A model generated the notes under the pieces. It searched no databases. It saw only the letters and a list, made by a program, of their open reading frames with translations, and was not told the origin of the DNA. Of a stretch of DNA of 64,000 bases, positions 43,388 to 51,131 are shown in pieces. Numbering within the stretch: the stretch's first letter is position 1; each line of letters opens with the position of its first letter. Source of the stretch: G965220825 sp965220825 (lineage in GTDB: Bacteria; Pseudomonadota; Alphaproteobacteria; UBA828); contig OZ244839.1 of the NCBI GenBank assembly GCA_965220825.1, positions 2,976,001 through 3,040,000 on the forward strand, given 5' to 3'. The position numbers and the translations under genes were made by a program.

Positions 43388-43842
43388 CCGGTTCCGGTGG
43401 AGCCCAGGCCGCGCGCGCCGCGTTCGCTCTCGGGCAGCGCCGGGCATTCCGCGAGGCGGGCGCGTGCCGTCGGGGCCACCACGAGCTGTGCGATCCGCGC
43501 GCCCCGCTCCACGGTGAAGGGCTGCTCGCCCAGATTGATCAGAAGGACGAAGAGTTCGCCCCGATAATCGGAATCGATCGTGCCCGGGCTGTTGAGCACG
43601 GTGACCCCGTGGGCGAGCGCGAGGCCGGAGCGCGGCCTGATCTGGGCCTCGTAGCCCGCCGGCAGCGCAAGCGCCAAGCCGGTCGGGATTTTCGCCCGCG
43701 CCAGCGGCGCGAGGCTGAGCGGCCCCGCGGCGGCGGGGAGGTCGAGGCCCGCGCTCCCGGCGGTCGCATAGGCCGGAAGCCGTAGATCCCGCCCGTGGGG
43801 GAGGCGCAGCAGCGGGACGGAAACCGGCGCCGGCGGGTTCAT
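43378..43842 (-). CDS. dut: dUTP diphosphatase
   Basis: This 154-residue trimeric dUTPase shows all five motifs: GSAGLDLPA, PRSGLALAHGV, VLNSPGTIDSDYRGE, RGARIAQLVV and a C-terminal ERGARGLGSTG. It hydrolyses dUTP to dUMP and keeps uracil out of DNA. Its ATG overlaps the coaBC stop (ATGA), a common alphaproteobacterial pair. Confidence 0.96.
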   Translation of the reverse strand: MNPPAPVSVPLLRLPHGRDLRLPAYATAGSAGLDLPAAAGPLSLAPLARAKIPTGLALALPAGYEAQIRPRSGLALAHGVTVLNSPGTIDSDYRGELFVLLINLGEQPFTVERGARIAQLVVAPTARARLAECPALPESERGARGLGSTGTGQT

Positions 43843-45089
43843 TCGCCCTCGGCCCCGGTTCCCAAGGTTCGGGCGACGCGTGCCGCCAGGCGTTCGGCCA
43901 CCCGGGCCTTGCTCATGGCGGGCCAGGGCTCGTCGATGGGAGCCCCCGCCTCGCCGGTTCGTGCGAACAGGTGGATCCGGTTCTCGTCGCCGCCGAAGGT
44001 GCCGTCGTCCGGGCGCACCCGGTTGGCGAGGATCCAGTCGCACCCCTTGGCTGCGAGTTTGCGAGCGGCGTTCTCTGCGAGGTTCTCGGTCTCGGCGGCG
44101 AAGCCGATCACGAGGCGCGGGCGGTGTTCGCCGGGCGCGCTGAGCCGGGCGAGGATATCCGGGTTCCGGGCGAGGGCGACGGAGGGTGCGCCGTCTTCGC
44201 GGGCGGCCATGGCGTCCGTCTTGAGCTTTTGCGCAGCGGTTTCGGCCGCGCGCCAGTCGGCGACGGCGGCTGCGCAGACCGCGACATCCACCGGCAGGCC
44301 GCGCTCGCAGGCGGCCAGCATCTCTCGCGCGGTCTCCACGCGGACGGTCTCCACTCCCGCCGGCGGTGGCAGGGCGGTGGGGCCGGAGACCAGGAGGACC
44401 TGCGCACCGGCATCGGCGAAGGCCGCGGCGATGGCGTGCCCCTGCTTGCCCGAGGAGCGGTTGCCGAGAAAGCGCACCGGATCGATGGGCTCATAGGTGG
44501 GGCCGCTGGTGATGAGCGCCCGCACGCCCGCGAGCGGCCTTTCGACCCCGAGGCAGCTGGCGGCCGCCGCCAGAATCTCCCATGGCTCCGCCATCCGGCC
44601 CGGCCCGCTTTCGCCCTCCGCCAGCGGGCCGTCGCCCGGCCCCACGAAGCGCACGCCGTCGGCTGCAAGGCGTTCGCGGTTGCGCACCGTGGCCGGGTGC
44701 CGCCACATCCGCGTGTTCATGGCCGGCGCGGCGAGCACGGGCTTATCGGTCGCAAGCAGCGCGGCGGTCGCGAGATCGTCCGCAATACCGTGGGACATCT
44801 TGGCCAGAATATCGGCAGTGGCCGGCGCGACGATCACCAGATCCGTATCCCGCCCGAGCTGGATATGGCCGATCTCGCACGCATCCGTCGGCGCGAAGAG
44901 GTCGGTAAAGACCTCTTCGCCCGCGAGCGTCGAGACGGAGAGCGGCGTCACGAACTCCGCGCCGGCGCGGGTCAGGATGCAGCGCACATGGACGCCCGCC
45001 TCCCGGAGCCTGCGGATCAGGTCCAGGCATTTATAGGCCGCGATACCGCCCGTGATCACGAGCAGCGCGCGCTTCCCGCGGAGGCTCAT
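43839..45089 (-). CDS. coaBC: Bifunctional phosphopantothenoylcysteine decarboxylase/phosphopantothenate-cysteine ligase
   Basis: This 416-residue protein joins an N-terminal FMN-dependent CoaC domain (VITGGIAAYKCLDLIRRLRE, CEIGHIQLGRDTDLVIVAPA, APAMNTRMW) to a C-terminal CoaB domain (ALITSGPTYEPIDPVRFLGN, SSGKQGHAIAAAFADAGA). It performs two successive steps of coenzyme A synthesis. The start MSLRGKRALLVITGG at 45089 agrees with the family. Confidence 0.96.
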   Translation of the reverse strand: MSLRGKRALLVITGGIAAYKCLDLIRRLREAGVHVRCILTRAGAEFVTPLSVSTLAGEEVFTDLFAPTDACEIGHIQLGRDTDLVIVAPATADILAKMSHGIADDLATAALLATDKPVLAAPAMNTRMWRHPATVRNRERLAADGVRFVGPGDGPLAEGESGPGRMAEPWEILAAAASCLGVERPLAGVRALITSGPTYEPIDPVRFLGNRSSGKQGHAIAAAFADAGAQVLLVSGPTALPPPAGVETVRVETAREMLAACERGLPVDVAVCAAAVADWRAAETAAQKLKTDAMAAREDGAPSVALARNPDILARLSAPGEHRPRLVIGFAAETENLAENAARKLAAKGCDWILANRVRPDDGTFGGDENRIHLFARTGEAGAPIDEPWPAMSKARVAERLAARVARTLGTGAEGE

Positions 45090-45162
45090 CGGATGCCGTT
45101 CTCCCTGCGCCGCCGCCGGACTCTAATGCGGTTCCCCTTCCGATAGAACCGTTTGTCCGCCT

Positions 45163-45286
45163 TCAGGACCTTTGAGACGCTGGGGCTTCTTCGGCCGTCA
45201 GGTTGGCAAGCCATTCGGCCGGGGTTTGTCCGCCAAGGGCCTGGTCGGGTCTGATGGTAGCGAACGCGTCGGCCAAGGCGTCGACC
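45163..45286 (-). pseudogene. C-terminal fragment of an IS3/IS481-type transposase
   Basis: The minus strand encodes VDALADAFATIRPDQALGGQ followed by TPAEWLANLTAEEAPASQRS and a stop. This matches the end of the integrase-type catalytic domain of many transposases (RPHQALGGxTPAEW). The upstream part of the gene is absent; the sequence changes into palindrome copy 3 only a few bases before the fragment begins. Confidence 0.75.
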
Positions 45287-45292
45287 TTTTTT

Positions 45293-45368
45293 GGTGCGCG
45301 GGTCTCCAGGCCCGCATTTTTCTTCTTCTCGAAAAACAAAAACATGCGGGCCTGGAGACCCGCGAACC
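45293..45368. repeat. REP-like intergenic palindrome, copy 3
   Basis: Arms lie at 45293-45317 and 45344-45368. They are identical to copies 1 and 2 except for one base in the right arm (GCGAACC in place of GCGCACC). The 26-nt loop is pyrimidine-rich then purine-rich. It abuts the broken transposase tail. Confidence 0.92.
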
Positions 45369-45563
45369 GAACCTGTCATGGGGTCTCCGAAGTTGTTGAT
45401 GTGTCCACCGACCGCTTCGGAGATCCCCAACCCCGTTTCAAGAGCCACGTCTCATGCCTGTCTGATCGTGCACAGCCGATCGGCGATTGAAGGACGGGGC
45501 GGCGTTGGCCATCATTCGCAATCCGGAACATCGGTGGAACCGGGATTACCGGTGGAGGCGCCC

Positions 45564-47189
45564 ATGGATGCCACGATGATGGACTACCCGCTCACCCTCA
45601 CCCACGTGCTGGAGAGGATGGGCGGCCCGCTGCGCGACAGCGAGATCGCCACCCGCCTGCCGGACAAGTCGATCCATCGCTACCGCTTCGGCGATTTGCA
45701 TCTGCGCGCTCGCAGGCTCGCCTCCGCTCTTGCCCGTGCCGGGCTGAAGCGCGGCGAGGCGGTCGCCACCATGATGTGGAACAACTACCCGCATTACGAA
45801 GCCTATCTCGGAGTGCCCTGCGCGGGCGGGGTGCTGCATACGCTCAACTTCCGCCTCCATCCGGACGACCTCGTCCATATCGCGAACCACGCCGAAGACC
45901 GTTTCGTGCTGGTGGACGATGTGCTGCTGCCGCTTTTCGAGAAGGTCCGGCCCCGGATCGGCGCGGAGCGGGTCTTCGTATCGGCGCTCTCCGGCGCGCC
46001 CATAGCGGAGGGCTATGAGAGCTACGAGGCGCTGCTGGAGACGGGCGATCCCGACGACGACCTGCCGGCGCTGGAAGAGACCGAGCCTTGCGGCATCTGC
46101 TACACCTCCGGCACCACCGGGCGGCCCAAGGGCGTGGTCTATTCCCACCGCGCCATGGTGCTGCACACCCTGGTGGAGTGCATGACGGAGCCGTTCGGCA
46201 TCGCCCGCCGTGACAGCGTCATGCCGGTGGTGCCGATGTTCCACGCCAATGGCTGGGGCCTGCCCTATGCGGTGGCGCTCGCGGGCGCGCGCTGCGTCCT
46301 CCCCGGCCCCCATCTGGACCCGGTGAGCCTGCTCGATCTCTGTGCGGCGGAGCGGGTGACGCTCGCCGCCGGCGTGCCGACCATCTGGAACGGCATCCTC
46401 CAGGCGCTGGATGCGGAGCCCGGGCGCTGGGCGCTGGACCCGGCCTTCCGCACCGTGGTGGGCGGCTCGGCCGCGGGAGAAGCCATGATCCGGGGCTTCG
46501 ACCGGCACGGTATCGAGACCATCCACGCCTGGGGCATGACGGAGATGACCCCCATCGGCACGGCATCCACGGCGGATGCGGCGGCCCGCGTCGATGCCGA
46601 CCCGGACGCCCGCTACCGCCGCCGCGCCCGCCAGGGCCCGGCCGTGCCCTTCGTCGAGCTGCGCCTGGTGAACGATGCCGGCCCCGCGCCCTGGGACGGT
46701 GAGACAATGGGCGAGCTCCAGGTGCGCGGGCCTTGGGTGGCCGCCCGCTACCGCCCGCCGGCGGACGCCGGCGACCGCTGGACCGCGGACGGCTGGCTCG
46801 TCACCGGCGATATCGCCACCATCGACGCGGAAGGCTTCATGAAGGTCACCGACCGCTCGAAGGACCTGATCAAGTCCGGCGGCGAGTGGATCAGCTCGGT
46901 GGACCTCGAGAACGCGCTGATGGGCCACGCCGCCGTAAAGGAGGCCGCGGTCATCGCCATCCCCGACGAGAAGTGGGACGAGCGCCCGCTCGCCGTGGTG
47001 GTCTGGAAGGAGGGCGCCGCGGCGGACACGGCGGAGCTCACCGCCCACTTGGCCACCCGCTTCGCCAAATGGTGGCTCCCCAACGCTTACGTCTTCATCG
47101 ACGAAATCCCCCGCACCTCGACGGGGAAGTTTCTGAAGTCCGCCCTGCGCGAGCGCTATGCCGGCGGGGCGGGGAGTGGCGAGGGGTGA
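45564..47189 (+). CDS. Acyl-CoA synthetase (AMP-binding, long/medium-chain fatty acid-CoA ligase type)
   Basis: This 541-residue AMP-forming ligase has the P-loop-like YTSGTTGRPKGVVYSH, PMFHANGWGLPY, the A5 motif HAWGMTEMTP, GWLVTGDIATID and the hinge DRSKDLIKSGGEWIS. The catalytic lysine is in RTSTGKFLK near the end. It activates a carboxylic acid to its CoA thioester; the chain length is not readable. The ATG at 45564 follows GGTGGAGG, though the frame is open upstream to 45291. Confidence 0.93.
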   Translation: MDATMMDYPLTLTHVLERMGGPLRDSEIATRLPDKSIHRYRFGDLHLRARRLASALARAGLKRGEAVATMMWNNYPHYEAYLGVPCAGGVLHTLNFRLHPDDLVHIANHAEDRFVLVDDVLLPLFEKVRPRIGAERVFVSALSGAPIAEGYESYEALLETGDPDDDLPALEETEPCGICYTSGTTGRPKGVVYSHRAMVLHTLVECMTEPFGIARRDSVMPVVPMFHANGWGLPYAVALAGARCVLPGPHLDPVSLLDLCAAERVTLAAGVPTIWNGILQALDAEPGRWALDPAFRTVVGGSAAGEAMIRGFDRHGIETIHAWGMTEMTPIGTASTADAAARVDADPDARYRRRARQGPAVPFVELRLVNDAGPAPWDGETMGELQVRGPWVAARYRPPADAGDRWTADGWLVTGDIATIDAEGFMKVTDRSKDLIKSGGEWISSVDLENALMGHAAVKEAAVIAIPDEKWDERPLAVVVWKEGAAADTAELTAHLATRFAKWWLPNAYVFIDEIPRTSTGKFLKSALRERYAGGAGSGEG

Positions 47190-47245
47190 GGGGGGGGGTG
47201 GTGGAGTGAGTGGTTCGAGGTGGCTACGAAAATAAGGGGTGACCG

Positions 47246-48097
47246 ATGAGCGATATTACTCAGATAATTATTGAGAAGTGCAAGGAGCTCGAGCGAACCG
47301 ATCGGGAATGCATCGAGCTATCATACGAATCGAAAACGCCTCACAGCAAAGAGGAGATTAGAAGTTATATTTCGGAACTGATGGGGGTTTGTGCCAGAGC
47401 GTTTGAACTCAAGAACGATATACAGATGCTTCTACGCCAGGAAAGTAATCTGAAAATACACGACGCCAGCCTCTCAAATCTTATTCGAAAAATCAGAAAC
47501 GACGAGGAATTCTATTCGATAACTCAGTATGAAGTAATTGCGTCGTTATTCAACACGAAGGCTGATGAATCTTCTGGAGTTTGGGAAATGGATTCCGATG
47601 ATTTCATTTTTCAGCACCCCGATGCTTTCCAGGATTTCCATGGTGAGGTGGACTACGTGAAGTATTTCACGCGTTCGATGAAGGTCGGGGGGTTGATTTC
47701 TCAACGGAGCGTACCGGACACCGCATTGGCGTATTTTCAGGAAATCCGCGACAGCTTCAGTTTCGGTCTCTACAGATCAGCAATCGCGCTATGCCGGGCG
47801 ATGCTGGAAACCGTGTTCTTCGATACGTTGAAGCGACGGAACTACTTGAATGCTGGTGGATCGAAGGTGGTCAAGATCGATCTCGCAAAGGAAGATCGCC
47901 TTTTTCGAATGATCAAGGATGCATACAGTAAGCGCGTTATCGACTACGACACCAAGGAGGATGCGTTCTTTGTTAAGAAGCAGGCAAATACAATTGTTCT
48001 TCACGCTAAGGATTCGCAACCCGAGATCACGGAGGAGGTCGCATTCGACGTGATTCAGAGAACCATTCGAGTGATTGAACGATTGTATTCGACATAG
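47246..48097 (+). CDS. AT-rich hypothetical protein with HEPN/DUF4145-like C-terminus
   Basis: This 283-residue product starts MSDITQIIIEKCKELERTDR. Base composition and codon use are plainly more AT-rich than all neighbours, a sign of transfer. The N-terminal half is helical and charged. The C-terminal half (FGLYRSAIALCRAMLETVFF, then KKQANTIVLHAK and EEVAFDVIQRTIRVIERLYS) resembles the DUF4145 type of HEPN fold with a conserved N..xLH element. HEPN genes often occur in defence islands, but no partner gene is present and the match is by eye. Confidence 0.72.
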   Translation: MSDITQIIIEKCKELERTDRECIELSYESKTPHSKEEIRSYISELMGVCARAFELKNDIQMLLRQESNLKIHDASLSNLIRKIRNDEEFYSITQYEVIASLFNTKADESSGVWEMDSDDFIFQHPDAFQDFHGEVDYVKYFTRSMKVGGLISQRSVPDTALAYFQEIRDSFSFGLYRSAIALCRAMLETVFFDTLKRRNYLNAGGSKVVKIDLAKEDRLFRMIKDAYSKRVIDYDTKEDAFFVKKQANTIVLHAKDSQPEITEEVAFDVIQRTIRVIERLYST

Positions 48098-48164
48098 GTT
48101 TTCGCTTGGTCACGGCTGAGGATCTTCGGTTCGAATCAGAGAGTTTTTATATGCTCGTCTAAAC

Positions 48165-49405
48165 TGTACAGATAGGGTAATCGCCTGACAGTCGCCGCTC
48201 CCGGGGGTTTGGTTCAGGCGGCCTTTTTCATCTTCTCCTCCTTTGGGGTTTTGGGTTTTGGCAAGCATCGGACGAAAGCGTCCGCGGGCGTCCTTCCGTT
48301 CATGCCGCGGCCCTGGTGGGGGCGCTCGGTATTGTAGCGGACAAGGTAGGCGTCCAGGTCTTTCTGCATGGTCTTGATGCTGTCGTAGAACTTCTTGCGC
48401 CCCATGACGCGGAAGTGCTCGTCGAGCAGGGCGCGGTGCAGGCGCTCGACGAAGCCGTTGGACTGGGGCCTGCGGACCTTGGTGGTGCGGTGCTCGATCT
48501 CCTCAAGCTGGAGGAACAGCTCGTAGGGGTGGCGATCGGGCCGGCCGCAGAACTCCCGACCGTTGTCGCTCAGCACGGTCTCGATCCGGGCGCCGTGGGC
48601 CTCGAAGGTGGGCAGCACGTCGTTGTTCATCAGGTGGACTGCGGTGACCGGCATCTTGTTGGGGTAGAGCCTGCCCCAGGCGTAGCGCGAGTGGCAGTCG
48701 ACGGCGGTCTGCAGGTAGACCTTCCCGACCCCCTTGAGATGGCCGACGAAGAAGGTGTCCACGGCCACCAGGTCGCCGGTGTACCGGGTCTTGATGTGGC
48801 GCTCGCGGAACTCCGGTGAGAAGCGCTCCAACAGACGAACCTGTTCGCCGGAGAGCTCGATCCGGCGCTCGGCCGTGCTCTTCTCCAGCCGGAGCAGACG
48901 TTCCTGCTTGGTCAGCAGCTTATGGCGCGACCACACCCCGCGCACCCCGCCGGAAGACACGTGGATGCCCTTGAGCGACAGCTCCTGGGCAACCCGCAAT
49001 GCGCCGTGGGTGGGGTGGTCCAGCGCGTGCGCCAGGATCGCCTTCTCGACCTCCTGCGACACCCGGTTGGGATGCGGCCCGCGGGCGCCGGGAAGCCGGT
49101 CGATCAGACCCTCCGCTCCGTAGGTCTGGTAGTTCCTGCGGATCTCGTAGAACTGCTGGCGCGAGTAGCCCATGATCCGGCACGCCTTCGATACATTGTT
49201 CATCTCGCCCGCCAGCTCCAGCAGGCTCAGCTTGCGCCGTGCTATCTTGTCTTTGGTGGTCATGTCGTTCTCCCGGTCGGTCGGATGTTGTGCAAAACAA
49301 TCCTTAACCCTATCGGGAGCGGCTTGGCCACCGCCGGCGCGCTCGACTCGTGACGGTCGCGCGCCCGCGGCGGCCAAACTGTCAGGTGATTACCGTCTCA
49401 CCACA
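48165..49405 (-). mobile_element. Intact IS481-family insertion sequence with 7-bp target duplication
   Basis: The element is 1241 bp. The terminal inverted repeats are 28 bp (48165-48192 and 49378-49405) with about 21 matches; both begin TGT, and the inner part reads GGTAATC(G/A)CCTGACAGT. Immediately outside, TCTAAAC occurs at both 48158-48164 and 49406-49412, a perfect 7-bp target-site duplication. It encodes a single transposase on the minus strand. The intact ends suggest recent insertion. Confidence 0.93.
48214..49263 (-). CDS. IS481-family DDE transposase
   Basis: This 349-residue transposase starts MTTKDKIARRKLSLLELAGE. N-terminal helix-turn-helix modules include SKACRIMGYSRQQFYEIRRN. 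The rve integrase core has D in DLVAVDTFFVGH, D in VLSDNGREFCG and E in SNGFVERLHRALL, then YNTERPHQGRGMNGRTPADA. It is full length and probably active. The start ATG at 49263 has an AGAACG-like weak site upstream. Confidence 0.93.
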   Translation of the reverse strand: MTTKDKIARRKLSLLELAGEMNNVSKACRIMGYSRQQFYEIRRNYQTYGAEGLIDRLPGARGPHPNRVSQEVEKAILAHALDHPTHGALRVAQELSLKGIHVSSGGVRGVWSRHKLLTKQERLLRLEKSTAERRIELSGEQVRLLERFSPEFRERHIKTRYTGDLVAVDTFFVGHLKGVGKVYLQTAVDCHSRYAWGRLYPNKMPVTAVHLMNNDVLPTFEAHGARIETVLSDNGREFCGRPDRHPYELFLQLEEIEHRTTKVRRPQSNGFVERLHRALLDEHFRVMGRKKFYDSIKTMQKDLDAYLVRYNTERPHQGRGMNGRTPADAFVRCLPKPKTPKEEKMKKAA

Positions 49406-49570
49406 TCTAAACAGCACGACGAACAGTGCGCACCAGCGATGTAGCCCTTCTACGAGAAGATCGTCGCCGAGCGGCAGGTGGAGCAGGATCGCCGCTTGCG
49501 CGACATCAAGCGCCACGAGGCGCCGACCGGTTCTATCTGGAAGAAGACGTGCGCTTTATCGACGCACAGA

Positions 49571-49606
49571 AAAAGGCCGCCGGAGAGGTTCTCCAACGGC
49601 CTTTCT
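49571..49606 (-). terminator. Rho-independent terminator after tRNA-Asn
   Basis: A hairpin with outer arms AAAGGCCG/CGGCCTTT and inner GGAGA/TCTCC is followed on the minus strand by a short T-run (CCTTTTTC). It lies just downstream of the tRNA in its reading direction. Confidence 0.78.
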
Positions 49607-49612
49607 GTGAAC

Positions 49613-49688
49613 TGGCTCCCCGGGCCGGACTCGAACCAGCGACCCAGCGGTTAACAGCCGCTTGCTCTACCAACTGAGCTACCGGGGA
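49613..49688 (-). tRNA. tRNA-Asn (anticodon GTT)
   Basis: The cloverleaf is complete: acceptor TCCCCGG pairs with CCGGGGA; the D arm is GCTC...GAGC; the anticodon stem AGCGG/CCGCT holds loop CTGTTAA with anticodon GTT; the T arm is GCTGG TTCGAGT CCGGC. The discriminator is G and CCA is encoded. The gene borders the plastic stretch that holds the insertion sequence and the AT-rich gene. Confidence 0.97.
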
Positions 49689-49886
49689 TCGGTACCGCGG
49701 AACCCACTCGGGCCAAAGCTCGGAGGCCCCGCATGCGCAGCCTGGCAAGCATACATAGCACCGCGCGACGGGATATTCCAGCAATCGTCCCCGTCCGGCG
49801 CCCCTGCGACGAAGCGGAGAGGCGCGGGGCGGACCCGCACGCATATCGGAAAGAGAGCCGCAGGAAGGCGCCGCTTTCGCACCCCC

Positions 49887-51131
49887 CTATGACCCCGGCC
49901 CCTCCCCACCCCGCGACGCCGGCTCCTCGTCCGCCTGCGCCTCCCCTTGGCGAAACGGCCCGTGCTGCTCCAGAGCGCGTATCTGCCGGTCCACCTCGCG
50001 GGTCTCCTCGTCCAGATAGCGTGAGACCGCGTCGCGGAGGACCGCATTGGCGACCCAGTGGGTGGAATAGGTGGGCACGGGCATGTAGCCGCGGGCGAGC
50101 TTGTGCGGCCCCTGGGCGCCCGCCTCCACCCGCCGCAGGCCGCGCGCGATGGCGTGGTCGATGGCGCGGTAGTAGCAGACCTCGAAATGCAGGAAGGGAT
50201 GCTCCTCGCTGCACCCCCAATTGCGTCCATAGAGGGCGTCTCGGCCCGCGAGGTTGAGCGCCCCGGCGATGGGTCTGCCGTCCCGCTCCGCCATCATCAG
50301 CACCACCGCGTCGCCCAGCCTCTCGCCCAGCAGGCTGAAGAAGGGGCGGGTGAGGTAGGGCACCCCCCACTTGCGGCTTCCCGTCTCCCGGTAGAAGGCG
50401 AAGAACGCGTCCCAATCCCGCTCCGCGATGTCGGCGCCCACCAGGGTTCGCACGTTAAGGCCCGCCTCCCGCACGGCGCGGCGCTCCCGGCGGATCTGCT
50501 TCCGCTTGCGCGAGGCGAGGCTCGCGAGAAAGTCCTCGAAGCTCTCATAGCCCTCGTTGAACCAGTGGAACTGCACGCCCGTGCGCTGGAGGAAGCCGCT
50601 CTCGCCCATCAGCGCGAACTCGTCCTCCGTGGGGAAGGTCACATGCAGGGAGGAGACGTCCATCCGCTCGCAGAGCTTGATGCAGGTCGCGAGCAGCGCC
50701 GCCTTGATGGCGTCCGCCTCCGGGCCCGGGTCGTACCGCGCCAGCAGGCGCGGCCCCGTCACCGGCGTGAAGGGGACGGAGGCTTGGAGCTTCGGGTAGT
50801 AGCGCCCGCCCGCGCGCTCGAACGCGTCGGCCCAGCCATGGTCGAAGACATATTCGCCATAGGAGTGGCTCTTGAGGAAGATGGGCATCGCGCCGAGCAC
50901 GTCGCCCGCCGCGGTCTTCAGCACCATGTGCTGCGGCTGCCAGCCGGTCTCCGCCGTGCTCGAGCCGCTCTCTTCGAGTGCGGAGAAGAAGGCGTGGCGC
51001 AGGAAGGGGTTTTCCGTGCCGGCGCAGCGGTCCCACGCGGCGGCGTCCACCTGGCCGATGGAGGAGAGCACATGCGCCTCGACGGCGATGCCCGCCTCCT
51101 CTCCGCGGCCCTCCGCGGCGCTTTCGCTCAT
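49887..51131 (-). CDS. GNAT/FemX-like N-acyltransferase (peptidoglycan-linked DUF482 type)
   Basis: This 414-residue protein starts MSESAAEGRGEEAGIAVEAH. It has WDRCAGTENPFLRHAFFSAL, KSHSYGEYVFDHGWADAFER, RKRKQIRRERRAVREAG and a terminal RVEAGAQGPHKLARGYMPVP. This is the pattern of the family often named peptidogalycan biosynthesis/recognition protein, with a FemAB-like acetyltransferase fold. Its substrate is unknown. Its ATG overlaps the stop of the TPP-enzyme gene (ATGA). Confidence 0.85.
   Translation of the reverse strand: MSESAAEGRGEEAGIAVEAHVLSSIGQVDAAAWDRCAGTENPFLRHAFFSALEESGSSTAETGWQPQHMVLKTAAGDVLGAMPIFLKSHSYGEYVFDHGWADAFERAGGRYYPKLQASVPFTPVTGPRLLARYDPGPEADAIKAALLATCIKLCERMDVSSLHVTFPTEDEFALMGESGFLQRTGVQFHWFNEGYESFEDFLASLASRKRKQIRRERRAVREAGLNVRTLVGADIAERDWDAFFAFYRETGSRKWGVPYLTRPFFSLLGERLGDAVVLMMAERDGRPIAGALNLAGRDALYGRNWGCSEEHPFLHFEVCYYRAIDHAIARGLRRVEAGAQGPHKLARGYMPVPTYSTHWVANAVLRDAVSRYLDEETREVDRQIRALEQHGPFRQGEAQADEEPASRGGEGPGS

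Larger units (their letters stand above)
45090..45563. other. Intergenic scar: transposase tail, palindrome copy 3 and an imperfect inverted repeat
   Basis: These 474 bp between divergent coaBC and the acyl-CoA ligase hold a transposase fragment and palindrome copy 3 (both annotated). They also hold an imperfect inverted repeat at 45380-45428: GGGGTCTCCGAAG against CTTCGGAGATCCCC, one unpaired base, about 22-nt loop. The rest shows no gene. Confidence 0.6.

Noticed and set aside
45380..45428. Imperfect inverted repeat GGGGTCTCCGAAG/CTTCGGAGATCCCC as an IS end or terminator
   Set aside because: No T-run, no matching partner element and no gene on either side that needs it; kept only as part of the intergenic description.
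48118..48150. tRNA-like T-loop (GGTTCGAATC) left of the insertion sequence
   Set aside because: The flanking bases do not form a T stem or acceptor, so it is not a tRNA remnant or attachment site that can be supported.
47190..49612. Integrative element at tRNA-Asn
   Set aside because: No integrase gene and no direct repeat of the tRNA 3' end were found, so only a variable slot, not a defined island, is supported.
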